Notes under the pieces: generated by a model
The model's input: only the letters and a program-made list of their open reading frames with translations
The model's database searches: none
Told to the model about the DNA's origin: nothing
NCBI GenBank assembly: GCA_019925095.2
Contig: CM034410.1
Coordinates: 14,286,436 to 14,350,435 of the forward strand
Length of the DNA stretch: 64,000 nt
Source: Dendrolimus kikuchii
Lineage: Eukaryota; Arthropoda; Insecta; Lepidoptera; Lasiocampidae
Direction of reading: 5' to 3'
Program-made: the position numbers and the translations under genes
Shown: positions 1 to 13,083 of the stretch, in pieces
Layout of the letters: every line of letters begins with the position of its first letter
Numbering within the stretch: position 1 is the stretch's first letter

Positions 1-1140
1 GCGCACCTCCGACATTCTAGACTCACACTCAGGGATTGTAGGTGGAGTTTCTCCTATGTCTCAAGAGTTGAATTGGCCGCAAAGATTTCATCCAGATTAT
101 CTTTGGCGGCGTATACCAGACGGCCGTGCACTGTGCGCAGAGGTGGAAGAGACGCCCGACAAAAGTTTCCTTGGACGGCTTTGGTAAGGGCCCAAAAAGC
201 TCTAGTCCCAGAAGAGTAGCTAGAGAGGCGCTCACCAATTCTGTCGATGTGATCGAATTTTGCTCTTGCGAGCTGTTTTTTGAGGGACCTGGGGGCGGCA
301 TTGTATCACTTTTTCAGGTCAGAGGAACTTCGAGCCTGACGAGCCCGCGCTGCAGTCCAGGCTGAATAAGCCTAATTCTTTAGGTTTACAGCTTCACTGC
401 TGTACTTATTGAACAATTGTGGTTTACTTGTACCACCGATAAGTACAGTTGAGTTTGGAATTAAACATGTTATTCGCTGCAGTACTACATCGGCGATCCA
501 GTCTGTGCTCGGATCAGAAGCTTCCGACGAGAAACATAACTGCCTCCATGGGTAGGATGCATAGAATTCATGGAGTCCATCCCAATCTGCTGACCTGTAT
601 CACCACACTTTCCGTCGTCCACCGGGACGAGTCCGATCGGGAATAGGAAGGGTCACCACCAAAGATACCAAACAATGATCAGAGGTTCCCAGTGGAGCAC
701 TGAAGGAGATCTGGCAGTTCTCCGGGTGTGTGGTCTGCAGAAGATCCAGCAAAGAAGACTCATGATCCACTCTATCCGGTATTCGGGTAAACTCCGTAAT
801 CACCTGAGTGAATCCATTGGCGAGAGCAAATTCGTAGGCACTAGTCCCTGACAGATCAGTTCTCGGGGAACCCAACCACTCAGCGTAATGAGCATTAAAA
901 TTCTCGAGTATGACTACCTCTGCAAAAGGATACTGCCCAAAAACTTTGTCGGTCACCTCATGAACGAGTTCAAAAAAGCGAGCTGTTTCAGTCCTTGTGC
1001 ATTCCCTGCCATGGGACCGATATAATCACGCATAGATCCGGGTGGAACCAACAAAATCTACGCGTATCACCTCTGTCATGAGGACCACGACCACTCTGCC
1101 AAGAGTGTGAAGACGGAGAAGAAGAAGAACAAGATGGAAA
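1..1140 (-). pseudogene. Non-LTR retrotransposon: endonuclease C-half and linker, degenerate
   Basis: Read on the minus strand, about 600-1010 encodes the second half of an APE-type endonuclease: a FNAH motif in ENFNAHYAEWL, then a TRIPD segment and an SDHCLV motif near the end. Past a TGA at about 620 the same reading continues (SADWDGLHEFYASYPW) and then through a basic linker ending near RAFWALTKAVQGNFC, interrupted by further stops and frame slips. This order, endonuclease then linker, is that of CR1/jockey-like ORF2 proteins; the reverse transcriptase would lie left of base 1. The ENF in place of the usual GDF and the stops mark a dead copy. The linker resembles a CR1-like LINE family known from moths, possibly the one whose C-terminus is at 53.2 kb. 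Clade assignment is moderate; retrotransposon origin is firm. Confidence 0.8.
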
Positions 1141-1651
1141 TATCCCTATCTTCAAGGCCATGGAGATTAAAATAAAAAAAATATAATAAAATTAGGTCAA
1201 CTTATTTCAGAAAAAACGGCAGTTACATAGGCAAGGACCTAATAATAATTATTATTTGATTTTTTATGAGTATTTTATTTACATAAACTAACACCTGACG
1301 GTATTTTGTAATTTGTATTTTGTATTTGTATTTTAAATACAAATAGTTGAAACGCTGTATTTTGTATTTTATATTTCAAGTGCTGAACGCATGCAATAAA
1401 AAAGTATTTATATCATCTGTGTCGTATTCTTTACTTTATTAATTTATGAAAGTTCTGGGGGGGTTTTCCTTGTTAAAGAATTTTCGCCGCAGTACTTAAT
1501 TATGAAGATATGTTTTGTGGTAGGAAGCCTCATATCGTGATGACTGGTTAAATTTAAGAAATTTATACATTTTTCACAATTATTCCACTGTACATAATTA
1601 TGTTTTGATTATCCTTTTTGATATTGACACTTACCTCTTTTTATTTAATTA
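1141..1651. other. AT-rich spacer, no feature recognised
   Basis: Low-complexity AT-rich DNA with repeated TTTTGTATTT words around 1300-1380. No open frame, RNA gene or known repeat was recognised. Confidence 0.5.
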
Positions 1652-1888
1652 AAATAATAATCATCGGCAGACAAACACATTGTGTATAAGCTAAGCAAGT
1701 TACGCTTGTGTTATGGGTGATATACAACGAACCATTCTGGGGCCGATCGCAGACACCCAGACCATAGTAAATAATAGAAAGTTCGTTTCCGAAATTTATC
1801 ATGCCAAGAATCGAACCCGGAGCCCCTGCGCTCCACCAAGTTCGGCCGGCTAAGACTCAGCCCGCTCAACCAGAGAGGCTGTCGATTA
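1652..1888 (-). repeat. tRNA-derived SINE (family 1)
   Basis: On the minus strand the 5' part looks like a tRNA gene: an A-box-like TGGTTGAGCGGGCT and a B box GGGTTCGATTC, followed by a tRNA-unrelated body and a short (ATT)n-like tail. A second copy in the same orientation lies at 39012-39245. The body, shared between the copies, and the tail show it is a SINE and not a functional tRNA. Confidence 0.8.
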
Positions 1889-2562
1889 TTAATTAATTAT
1901 TAATCTCCTACTAGCCTTTTATATTTAAGGTTTCAAGATCTACAATAGTTATCCAATTCTCAAGACTTACTTTATAATATGATATAGATGTTGAAGCCTA
2001 AATAGATCTGATAAGTAACTACCCAATCGAATTTCTGCTTCATATAGAAACAAAAAATGACCTACAAGCGTACCCTTTGCTATCCTGTGTAATAAAAATA
2101 GCATAGCCAAAAATTGTCCTCTAGTGAAACATTTACTTGTTTTACGACTTAATTACGCTTGTCAAAACATGAGAACCGGTTATATTACGCACTAACAAGA
2201 CTTGGAGGGGCATTTGAAGGTTTTAGTTGAATATTAAGCTGATGATAAAGTATTCTTTGTTATAAAAACAGGAGTTGCTCAATGAGATGTTTCTGTCAAA
2301 AGATATAGGGGCAAGTGCGTCACTAACTCTTCTGGATTCATATTACATATAATAGTTATGAATTGACATGTGAGATGAGAATTTGATATCTGAGTTAAAT
2401 TTGATATCTGAGTTAAATTTGAATATCCTGTTCTAATGAATCTAAGTGACGCCTATTGGGTTAGATGGCAATTTCATTTTACCGATTCTAAGTAAGATCT
2501 AAGGGCATCTCACACAACTAGGATTTAACTCTTATGTGTTGTAATCTATCTATAATCTTCTT
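1889..2562. other. Unassigned AT-rich sequence with a short tandem duplication
   Basis: No gene seen. Around 2381-2425 a unit of about 20 bases (TTTGATATCTGAGTTAAA) occurs twice in tandem, a simple local duplication. Confidence 0.4.
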
Positions 2563-3140
2563 ATAAATAAAAATCAATGTTTGCATGTTTGTCCTCGATA
2601 GGAGCGCCTAAAAGGCGCTCCTATTAATGGATTACCATTGATCAGATTGGGATGAAACTTTGGTAAGGTGTTCTGAGGATGTCCGAATGGGTTTCTAGCT
2701 CGAAAAATCTATATAAATAAAAATCAATGTCTGTATGTTTATCCAATATGAGTTCCTAAACCATTGATCAGATTGTTATGAAACTTTGATAGAGTTTTAA
2801 GGATTCTCGCGTGGGTTTCTGGCCCAAAAATCTATCTTAATAGATAAAATATCTTCTATTCGTGTGTGTCACTGAACTCTTCCTAACGGATTGGACCGAT
2901 TCTGATAAAAAAAATTGTGTGTATTCAAGTGGGTCCCGGGATGGCTTAGACTCATAAATGGACTTGCTAGGTGGTGCCGCTAAACTCCTAAACAGTGGGA
3001 CTGATTTTGATGAATTTTTTTGTGTTTGTCCAAGTGGATTCGAGAAAGGTTTAGATTAACAATTGGTCGGGTAGGTGACGCTGAAATCGGGTTCCAGGAT
3101 TTTGACGACTTTTTTTATGTGTTTTTGAGTGGGTCAAATG
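2563..3140 (+). repeat. Tandem partial copies of a Helitron-like repeat
   Basis: Two 5'-like segments starting ATAAAAATCAATGT (about 2566 and 2712) are followed by two body segments built on 'GGATTGGACCGATT..GATGAA..GTGT'. The same body occurs at 23585-23740 and 46685-46897, where the latter ends in a GC hairpin plus CTAGT. The arrangement suggests several truncated copies side by side. The Helitron assignment rests on the better-preserved copy at 46.7 kb. Confidence 0.5.
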
Positions 3141-3147
3141 GTCAGAT

Positions 3148-3465
3148 TGAAAAAAACGAACGAACGGAGAAAGAATACAATTTTCTCCGGCCGGGCGGCC
3201 GGTCGTAAGAAGCGACAAAACAACCCACAGCCAGGTGGTATGGTATTTGCTCGTCTGGATGGCTACCACCCCTGATCTAGAGTACGCCGCCATAACAACC
3301 TTGCGTTGTGTTCCGGCATTAGTGGCCAGGCTCCAGTCACCCTTTAGAGAGCAGCAGCGCATCTGTAGCACTTTTGATGTTGCAAATGTCTGTAGGCGAT
3401 GGTAACCGCTTTCCATTAGGTGGGCCATCTGCCTGTCTGCTGTACTCATGCAATAAAAAAAACGA
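3148..3465 (+). repeat. SINE-X copy, near full length
   Basis: Starts with the head GAACGGAGAAAGAATAC, runs through the CCAGGTGGTA..GCTCGTCTGGATGGC body and ends with the GTTGCAAATGTC..GCAATAAAAAA tail. The reading frames across it are chance openings that recur in every copy. Confidence 0.85.
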
Positions 3466-4077
3466 TATATTAGCATGACATTAACATAAGCGTGTTTAAA
3501 CCAACTAACTAACTACAGTTAAATCTGTGGACGTATCTGTCTATGTATTTGGCTACCGTTCGGAGCAAAATTTTAGTATTATGTATCTACAAGTAGGTTG
3601 TTTCCGGTTTGGGTGTAATATGTGTCAGTCATTTCTATGTTTATAACACACATGTTTCAAAATATGTCATATACTCTAGCGCTACTTTAAAAATAGGTTT
3701 CGTTAAACCTCAAAGTACCTACTAATCTTCATAACTAGTTACGAATATAAATTAATTCATATTTATTCCGATACGTCGCTGTTCCTAATCACATATTTCT
3801 CAAAACTTCGATATTACTAATTCGTCACAATTCAATCCTTAGTGTACTTAACATATTTATCAACAGTACAAATCTTATCAACATATTTGTTCGGACGCAT
3901 ACCTACTGACGCCTTGATACGGGCAAGGCATAAACAGTTGAAGATATAACCCGGATCTACTGTTGCTATGCTTAATAATCAGGGCGTTATCAATGACGTA
4001 AATGTTATGGATTAGGTTCAGTAACTCTGAATGTCGATGATAACACCAATTTTGGGTGCTTAAGGATCTAGGGGTTT
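3466..4077. other. No feature recognised
   Basis: AT-rich sequence with no open frame of note and no repeat shared with the rest of the window that I could see. Confidence 0.4.
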
Positions 4078-4300
4078 TTGTTTTGCCAAGCTGGCAGATG
4101 GCCCATCTAATGGTAAGAAGTTACCGTAGCCACCAGGAGCGTAGCCAACGCGTTGCCAACCTTTAAGATAGCGTAAGAGGGACGGAATGAGAGCCATCGG
4201 ATCTCTCACTCATCATACGATACAGGATTAGTTCAAGGCTAGTCCTTTCACGCCGATAGTGAGAGCGTAGTATCACACCGATTGAGCCGACTCTAAGGAC
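4078..4300 (-). mobile_element. CR1-like LINE 3'-end fragment
   Basis: Begins with the complement of the LINE tail (AGCTGGCAGATGGCCCATC) and continues with sequence shared with 22020-22350 (minus) and 32600-32895 (plus), including GAGAGCGTAGTATCA. This is the 3' untranslated end of a 5'-truncated LINE. No coding part remains. Confidence 0.6.
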
Positions 4301-6829
4301 TATTAATCAAAATAATTATTCCATCGTGGCACTACTACGTGTAAGGCATATATCAACCAAATTGATATAACTATAGTCCATTACATTTTTTCATTGTTTC
4401 TGAATGGAAACCAAGTTTTGTGCTCGAATTCATCGACAATCGGTCACATACAATATGTTTTTGACTTATATGCTTTTCTATTCTGAGCGTATATATTTGC
4501 TTCATCTACTTTCATTACTCTCATCATTTTACTTGAACTTTGTTAAAGATCTCTGCGAATTGGTTGTCGTAAATACGCCGTAATTTATAAACACCCTATA
4601 CCATCCATATTGCCAAGTAGTAAAAACCTTTGCTGGTAATGTTGCTACGCCCACTCGCAATTCAACAATCATGTTTATACTTACAAATAGAGGCACAATA
4701 TAGTATACGTATGAATAAATTTATTCACGTCCTTCGTACAGTTACTAGTTTAAATATATTCTCCATTTTATAGTTTGCATAAGGCGGCCATTTTGCAGAC
4801 GTTTACGCGCGCAAATTAGACGAGCTTGGTTTTAAATCATGTTGCAAAAAAAAAAAACAGATTTATATAAAGGATTTGTTTAATTAACTATATTATCAGA
4901 TTATTTAATTAAATTTATTACGTAATTATGATTATTATAATGTAGAAGATGAAGATAACTTTACAAATGTTAAGTAAAACTTTTTCGTATTCATATACAT
5001 ATTGAATTATTTTTTGAACGCTGTCAGCAATATTTTAAGTTTATGAACAATGTTTTTTAAAATGAATTAAATACTTATTTTACGTTTTTTGGGAAACAAC
5101 AACTAAAGTTACATTAACCTTATAATCTTTTATCGTATTGTAAAAAGCACCTTAAATAAACGTGCATGTTTAGTGATAAACTTTAGGTGTTTCTTAAGAG
5201 AACATCGGGAACATGCGTGACAATATTTATGTATGTATTGTACTTATTTATTATTCTATAACTTACTTTCGAAACCTAATACTTACCATGATATTTCATA
5301 CCCACTCACATAATATTTTGCTAGGTATTGATTGCAAAGTATGAATAAGATATCCAAATATGTTAGTCTATTGTCGACAAAAATAAATCTGATTAAAATT
5401 TCAACCATGTTACTCTTTTGTTCCAAGTACAGATTAATAATATAATTGTGAAACTAATACGGAACGTTAATGGAGATACCATAGACAGTGCCTAAGAGGT
5501 TTTTGAGGACAGTAACGTGTCTTTGTCATTGTTGTTTTTTTTTTCTTCTTTATTTATGGCCGGTTTCTATATTATGTTACTATTCATTCACTTGTCTTTG
5601 ATACAATTGATAGAAATTTGATATTACTTCTATAGATGCTTATATCAAATTTTAACTATAACCGGTAATAAAATAAATTAACGGTTATTAAGATATACAA
5701 AGTAACTGGCCATCTATGATTATTTACTTTTCCGTAATCAAAGCTGATCATTTATGAAGGACTTCTGTATAGCTTAACAATCTTCTACGCTTCTCAAAGT
5801 TCGTATACTTGAAATGATACACAGGCGAGAAAGGTTGCCAAGTCATGAGCCATAAGTTGTAATTGTTCGCAGGTCTATCACTCACTAGGTTATATTAAGT
5901 TTTAAATTTTTACGTTAAACCAAGTTTGATCATACATCATACGGGAATCTAACTAATGATGATTTATTATATATAATGATGCTACATAAACACTATACGT
6001 TTGATATTTCCTTTTCTCGAACATCAGTATATTATTCTGGCAAATAAATAATGACAAAAATATATAAAACCATTTACGTAGAATGTAAATTAATAGGACT
6101 AGTATTGAATATGATATTATTTGTATAGATACATACATGTTTGCTGATCTCATGATATTATGCAAATATTTGTTATGGCGATGTTATGAAGCAAATTAAG
6201 AGTATGATGTTAATTGTTGGAGAAATAACGTTTACCACCATAATCGTGAACGCACTTTGATAATATAATTAGAGGTCAACATAAGTTGATATCAATATAT
6301 TGTTAAGGTACCGTTGTCATTATGGCAAAAAAGCCTATATTTGGTTTAATTTTTGCCAACATTTTGTTATTTTCATCATATTGTATATGATTTTGTCATG
6401 TCAGTCTATCTTTGTATATCCAAGTACTTTTTCATAGAAACTGCCGGGTCTATTTGAGCGTTTGACAGAAAAATCTAATCTATATGGAGTGTAATAAAAC
6501 TACGAAATAATGTGTATATTGTTGTTACAACTTACCGTTTGTCAGATCTTAAAAATGATGATAGCGTTTTTGGTTACTTTTTTTTTATTTAAACAGTAAG
6601 CTGAGTCGAACTAGAAACTACTCAATCCAACGTAATAAGAGTTGTCAAAATCAGTTCAGAAACAAAAAAAGTTATAGAATATATAGTTTAAACCATATAT
6701 TTACATTTAGAACCTCCTCTTTTTTGAAAGTCCGTTCAAAAGATAGGGGGTCCATTGAATGCAGTAAAAATGAGTAAATGGTCTGCGAGACAAAATAGTT
6801 TGGGGACCATTGGTCTAATCGAAAGCATC
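4301..6829. other. Long AT-rich stretch without recognised features
   Basis: About 2.5 kb with only short open frames lacking any family signature, and no copy of the window's repeat families seen. A short homopolymer run lies near 4848. It could be intron or intergenic DNA. Confidence 0.45.
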
Positions 6830-7142
6830 TTTTTATCCGTGCAGGAACGGAGAAAGAATACGATTTCCTGTGGCCGGGCGGCCTGTCGTAAGAGGCGACC
6901 AAACAACCCACAGCCAGGTGATAGGGCATTTGCCCGACTGGATGGCTACCACCCCTAGTCCACAGTGTATCGCCATAACAACCTTGAATTGTGTTCCGAC
7001 ATTAGTCACCAGGTTCCAGTCACCCTAAGAGAGCAGCAGCGCATTTGTAGCACCTTTCGTGTTGCAAATGTCCATAGGCGATGGTAACCGCTTTCCATCA
7101 AGTGGGCCGTCTGCCTGTCTGCTGAACTCCTGCAATAAAAAA
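6830..7142 (+). repeat. SINE-X copy, near full length
   Basis: Has the 5' head ATCCGTGCAGGAACGGAGAA, the full body, and the tail GCTGAACTCCTGCAATAAAAA. One of the least diverged copies. Confidence 0.88.
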
Positions 7143-7683
7143 TCCATCTATAAATACACCATATCGATGTTAAAACCACACACTCGGAAGTTAATAATTC
7201 TTTTATTGTTTCTGTAAACATCTTTGTTACTACAAATACTGTATAACAAAGCGATTGAAATATTTTGAGATAAACATCGAAAATACGCAGTAAGTACAAT
7301 CGGTTAAGCATAGATTTCATAACAGTACTACAGGTGTTAGGTGTAAACAATGTCACGTGCTGTTTTCAGTTTAATCTTGAACTGCGTTTTAATGAATGTT
7401 AATGGACTATTGTAATCTTTCACGTGTAACCTGCGTTGACATGATCAAAACGAAATTATTGTTGTCGTCAAAATTGTTACATGTTGTGATTATGTAACAA
7501 CTTTGAAAGAAAAAATTATTTCACCATTATATGTAGTTATGAGATCCTGGTACTGACGCCGACTGTATACGGGATATTGATACAATTATGGTTGGTTAAT
7601 ATATCTTACCCACCGTTCATTTGACCCACCAACGTTTAAAATTTGACATAAGCTCCATACATAGCGTATAGGAATATATTAAT

Positions 7684-8090
7684 GACTAGCTGACCCGGCT
7701 AACTTCGTACCGCCTCAGAATCAATATATAAAAATCGTTGATTTCTGAACGACGGGTCGAACATCAAACGTTTGACATTCAAAACCAAAGAATGAAAAAC
7801 AACCTCACTTTTAAATTTAATTTGATTTGTGAACGACTTTTAAATTTAATTGATTTCTAAACGACGGGACGAACATCAAACGTTTGACAGGTAGGAATAG
7901 TTTCTAAGGGAAAGCGAAATTGTTGTTTTTATTATATTCCAAGCATTTTTTTCATATTTACTCAACTTTTAAACCTTCCCTGGACTTCCACAAATAATTA
8001 AAAACCAAAATTATCCAAATCAGTCCAGCCATTCTCGAGTTTTAGTGAGACTAACGAACAGCAATTGTTTTTATATATATAGATAATAGA
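7684..8090 (-). mobile_element. Helitron-like non-autonomous element
   Basis: The left edge reads ACTAGCTGACCCGG, which on the minus strand is a GC-rich segment ending in CTAGT, the CTRR-then-T terminus expected for Helitrons. The other end reads AACAGCAATTG followed by a TATATATATAGAT run. An internal part (ATTTCTGAACGACGGG..GAACATCAAACGTTTGACA) is duplicated at about 7740 and 7853. No protein is encoded. The assignment is by terminus only. Confidence 0.55.
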
Positions 8091-8521
8091 TAGATATAGA
8101 GAAGATAATGACATTGAAATTTTCAAATTTAATACTTTGACATGTTTTTAATAATTGTAACAATTCTTTTATATTTATTCAAAATGTATACTTACTGCAA
8201 TTAATTAATAAACATTAGTGTAGGGTTATAGCATCAAGACATTTAGTTTATGTGAGTATTTGCACGTCATGTAAACGACAAAACATATTGAAAACTTCAT
8301 ATTATGCAATACCTATTCATATACCTATGTTTTTGCAAATAAAGATTGATTGATTGATACAAGTAATGTCAAAATTCAGCCGATGGTAAGGCAAGTGAAT
8401 GAATAGGAAAACATAGGAACCGTCCATTATACTCATGTGTTTACTCCTATTAATCTGCTCATTTTAAAGTAGATTTTCATGGTAAATGATTTTTGACGCT
8501 ATTGCGTATCTATAGGTATGT

Positions 8522-8665
8522 AGTGGAACACTTACAAGCCAATAGATGGCGCTGTGCAATAATTGATGTCACAAACGTTTCCCGAAACATACAAAGAATA
8601 TATACAAAATTTCAACTATAACAGACGGGCCTAGGCCTGCGAGGAACAACACTAGCCTCTGAAAG
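8522..8665 (+). repeat. Dispersed repeat, copy 1 of a pair
   Basis: About 140 bases, starting GTGGAACACTTACA and ending GGCCTGCGAGGAACAAC, nearly identical to 11652-11760 plus 11986-12015. The high identity implies recent duplication or transposition. No coding capacity or terminal repeats were seen. Confidence 0.75.
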
Positions 8666-11651
8666 ATCTTCCTATGAGACGGAGGAGCATTCCATCTCGC
8701 TCCTTCACCCTATACGGGTCACCCCCTTTAGGTAAATTGATCCCAGAGAAAGGAGATTATAACGTCTTCGTTAGAAAGAAAGTTGCAAAAATTGTGAGAA
8801 ATCAAAATAAAAAAATCGTCACCGAAATGACTAAATTCATCACCATCAAAAAATCTTGTTTTTCTAGCCGGACTTGGATACACGAAATCGGTGGTCCAGT
8901 AACCACAGATTACATATTAGTACTACTCCGCACCGATCCAGGCAATGACTTGTGGTGCAGACTGATTTCAAAATATCCAATCGGGAATTTTAAAGACAGT
9001 CAGACTTGTAGTGCTGTACAGACTTCAAATCAATTTACATGATACGAGTATGAAGTCAGCGCCGCCTTCCTTCGAATTTGAAGTCAGGCTGGATCAATGT
9101 AAATCAGCTTTTAGTGTTAGTACTCAATAGAAGTCATGTCACCTTCGTTCCAAATGTCATCTACATAGTGATGCGACATAAACAGACGAAACTATTTTTA
9201 TCGACGTGGGAATTCACATCCCACTTTCCACAGACGAGTTGTAAGGAGGTCAGGATCTTGCGACATCTGCCACATAGCAAGTAAACCACCCCGAAGTTTT
9301 ACAATCACACGAAACAGAATTGCAGGACAGTTAACCTGACCAACTCCTAGATACTGTAAGGTTTCGTTTATGTAGTTCCGCAATGAAGCCCTGAAAGTTG
9401 CTGTTAATATTCTGAAATTACCACAAAAGTATTTTTATATTATTAGTTTACCGTCTAAAATAGAATACCCCCGCTTTGTATTATGTATAATAGATCTGCA
9501 TAAGTTTTTAATATAAGTAATCATTTCTTTTGATAACACCAGTACAAGTATTTTACCTTATAATGGCAGGAAATGATTGATAACTATTAATCTTTAGTCT
9601 TGTTTTTTTAAGCTTATCTTGTAAGATCGATCATAGTATTTAAAAAATGTTTCTTTATAGTGAAGTAACTCATAATTTTAATGTATTACGTATCATTTTA
9701 CTTTGATGTGTAGTTTATACACATCAGTGTTTAAATACATGGGTTAATGATCTCACAAAAACAATTATTGTTTAAAACGTGTAGTTCTTTGAACTTTTTA
9801 TTAGTCTTTGTTTTTGTCCTTTCATAGCAAAATACTTAGAATTAAATAATTAGAATTAATTAATTAGAACTAAATAATTAGAATTTTAAACCTGTACTGC
9901 GCATTTGCCTTAAAAGAGATCCGAACGACATTATCATCAACTAGATGGCGTTGTATTCAAAAAATCTATATTTAATTTTTATTTAGGAAGAAGACATATT
10001 TTCAGTACAATATTTTTTTTAAGATTTTAAAGAATGATTTAAAAATTGCATACACTAGACATATTTTTCAACTACTTCAATACATCATTATAATATCAGC
10101 TTTTAACGACCTATCATTGGGCTGGGGCCATTCATCAATTATTTCTTTTACTCTGATTTTTGGTAAGCGTAGAAATGTGGAAGTCAAAAAATCAGTTAGA
10201 CAACCTGATAAAACAAATTTAGACTTAGGGAATATAGCAATGATAAAATCGATCGGTGGTTGTTATCTCTAAAATAGTTTATGTCTAAACCCCAAGCTAT
10301 AATAAAACAGTGATATAATCGAGCACCAGCAAAAAATTGCCAAGGGCACGTAAGTCAAACGTTGGCTAATAATGATGTGCCTATAAATAATTCAATTTTT
10401 TGCTTCGAAGTTTAAAGAGTACGAATTTGCTACCAAGTTTATTCGTACAGTATTTTTTGGATAGTTATCTATTTTTTGATAAACGACTAGACACTGTCGC
10501 GTCTCTACAACTATCATATTGACAGCTGTCATCTTGTTATAGCGTTTGTTGTTTTTTTATTCGCCACATTGTAGGCAATGGAACTGACTATGTAAAATAT
10601 GTCATGTTATATCTAATTCGTTATTTTTATTTGCATTTTGTAATTAGTGTTTTATTACACGTTAAGTACATTGCATTTCTACTTAGGCTTGTAACTTTAT
10701 TATACACCCAACGCCCATACTCAATATACTAATATGTATAATTTAAAACAAATCTTGACAATCAGTTTGATATTTCAAACATTATCACATTGAAACATGC
10801 GCACATATTATTCAGCACCGAGTATATAAGAAGTACCAGATGTTAAATACATATATATCTAGTAACTTTTTTACCATCATTATTTATTTAACCATACTAA
10901 AACTAGAATAAAGATAGGTAGGTGTATTAAAAAAGAAGAAGATACTGCACATAAACAGATTGGTCTATAAATCTTCTAAAGTTCAACCAGTATTTATTGT
11001 CTACATAAAAGGAATCTCCAGGCAAACCGGTTACAAATCGAAGAATCTAAGTCTAACCTGGTCTAGATGTAGGTAGCTCTACACAAGACCGTTGTACAGA
11101 TACCATCTACCACTTACACAATCACTTTGCAGTAAATCCTTCATTTAAATAATGAGATAGCTCAAATGCTAACAATTTTAGTCAACACAGAAAGTCGTAA
11201 AGTTTGTTTTGCCAGCCAAACATGCACCACGCGGCCTGTGCGTGATTCGATACTCAGAGTGAGACGGCATTAAAGCCGTGCATACATAAGTGCATGTGAT
11301 AGAAGGAGATAGAAAGAAAACATCTGGATTCTTGCGTGCCCACTGATTTACTGTTTATTTTTTGTGATGCTCTATTTTGTATCCCGCCCGTAAAGGATTT
11401 GGCCATCGAAATGAGGTTAATTCTTTGTATGTAAATGTTTGGTTTTGTACGAAAATAAGTTTGTTTTGTGGCGTAACATGCTATAAGAAAGGGGGAAAAT
11501 GAAACAACTGGTTGCGAAGTAGTATATGTGCAGGAGAAATCTGCTTTTGTTAGCATTCCGAAAATAGTTTCCGAAAACGAAACAATGGACATCACGCAGA
11601 GCCATTTATTTCAACGAGAAAATGTCTCGTTGAGACACAAGGGAATATGTC
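8666..11651. other. Mostly unassigned AT-rich DNA
   Basis: About 3 kb with no recognised gene. An open frame at 8674-9042 (122 codons) has no family resemblance and lies directly after the repeat at 8522-8665, so it may be part of a longer repeat. A run of AATTAGAATTA-like words lies at about 9838-9890. Confidence 0.4.
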
Positions 11652-12015
11652 GTGGAACACTTACAGTCAATAGATGGCGCTGTGCAATAATTGATGTCAC
11701 AAACGTTTCCCGAAACATACAAAGAATATATACAAATTTTCAACTATAACAGATTGGCCTTCTAGTTCCTGTGGCGCCCCGTAAAAGCGTGTGAGCTAGG
11801 GGCACAGGTTAGGTTTAGTGGGTAGTTTGACGGCCGACCATCCCCCTGTCCTCCGCATGTAGGCCATTGGGGCATACGGCCGATCAAGAGCCCCACACAT
11901 CCCTCGGTGAGCCTTCCCCCCAGGCCCGAGGATATGGTGTCATAAGAAAAGACATTCCCCCTGCGTCATCAAAAAAAAAAAAAAAGGCCTGCGAGGAACA
12001 ATATTAGCCTAGAGA
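11652..12015 (+). repeat. Dispersed repeat, copy 2, interrupted
   Basis: Same unit as 8522-8665, split after base 11760 by a 225-base A-tailed insertion (11761-11985) and resuming at GGCCTGCGAGGAACAA. Copy 1 shows what the uninterrupted sequence looked like. Confidence 0.75.
11761..11985 (+). mobile_element. A-tailed LINE 3'-end insertion
   Basis: GC-rich 210 bases followed by a run of 15 A, inserted into the repeat above. GGCCT lies on both sides (11756-11760 and 11986-11990). Its last part (ACATTCCCCCTGCGTC before the A run) resembles the end of the GC-rich block at 37.2-37.6 kb, so it is probably the 3' untranslated end of an R1-like LINE, 5'-truncated on insertion. No coding sequence is present. 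Confidence 0.65.
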
Positions 12016-12239
12016 TGAGTTACAACAGGTCGATTTAAATATCTGTTATCCAAAAATAACAGCATTGATTATCTGTTATTAAATAACATATTGTTATTTG
12101 CTTGTTATCGGAACGAAGTCCTAAACAGGTCACCCTCCTTCAAACGTCTTTTCATTTATCAATAGTACATATAGTAGTATTAAAATATTGGAACTAAAAT
12201 ACATCATAGGTATTTAAACAAAAAAAAACCTTATTTGGT

Positions 12240-12465
12240 AGGATCGGGGGCAGACGTCCAGTCGGTTGTCCCAAATATCGTTAGAAGGATAGAGTAGACG
12301 CGCATCTGTATGATCTTCAAGCCTATAATCATTGATGTAGCAATAATAGAGCGGCTCTATTATGTCTACATGAATGCCTATAATCTACAAGAACCCACAC
12401 AGGATGGAGAGCGGTGGCGTGTTCTCGTTTCGGAAGTAAAAACACATTTTGGGTTTTGAAGCTAA
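12240..12465 (+). pseudogene. RTE-like LINE 3'-end remnant (RTE-D)
   Basis: Contains a strongly decayed match to the end of the RTE copy at 46105-46580: the ATCTTCAAGCCTATAAT segment and, near the end, GTGGCGTGTTCTCGTTTCGG followed by AAAACACATTTTGGGTT. Frames are broken. Confidence 0.55.
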
Positions 12466-13083
12466 ATTTGCAAAATGAAAGTTGAGACCAATCTTTAGTT
12501 CTGCACTAACGAGAAAATCTCTGAATACAAACTAAATCGATTAGTTGCCATACATCGATACTTGCGAATGATCATGTCGCAGTGTTACTCTGAAATGTTT
12601 TAAAGGTATTACATGATTTAACTGCCTCATTACTAATAAGAGTATCAAATAAACAAAATCGTTCAGTAAGGTATTAATTTGTGAATCACAACTTTTAGAT
12701 TATATAAAAATTGTGATCATATTTATTCTTATCTAAGCCAAACACGACGAAAGAAAGTCATTTCCACATTTACATACTTTTTTACGTCAGGATGAATTTA
12801 AAAATGTTGTATTATCTAATGCTAGCTATAATAGACAAAGAAGCCTTTATACTAAATATTGTCTTTATAGGTTCTTTCACTTTTTCACTTTAGGTAGCTC
12901 TCAAAACAGCAATACCACTTAACTCAAATTTAAACATCAACTAGTCATTACGGTAAAGTGAAACTGTCCTCACTTTAAGACTTGTTTTCGAACCGAAGCA
13001 CGTGCTGTGCGCGAAGCATCCTTACAGCCAAAGAGCATTCACCCCGAGCGTATTGGGTTATTGCAAACTGACAATGGATAACT
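12466..13083. other. No feature recognised
   Basis: AT-rich sequence without an open frame or shared repeat that I could see. Confidence 0.4.

Noticed and set aside
1652..1888. Functional tRNA gene (A and B boxes)
   Set aside because: A second copy with the same non-tRNA body at 39.0 kb shows that it is a SINE; the cloverleaf is not intact.
3051..3476. 141-codon minus-strand frame, seen in similar form at many places (for example 59705-59974 and 47366-47641)
   Set aside because: All lie inside SINE-X copies. The frames differ among copies in length and stops, so coding is not conserved.
8674..9042. 122-codon open frame directly after a dispersed repeat
   Set aside because: No recognisable domain, and it is probably repeat-derived. 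Copy 2 of the repeat at 11.7 kb shows no matching frame after it.
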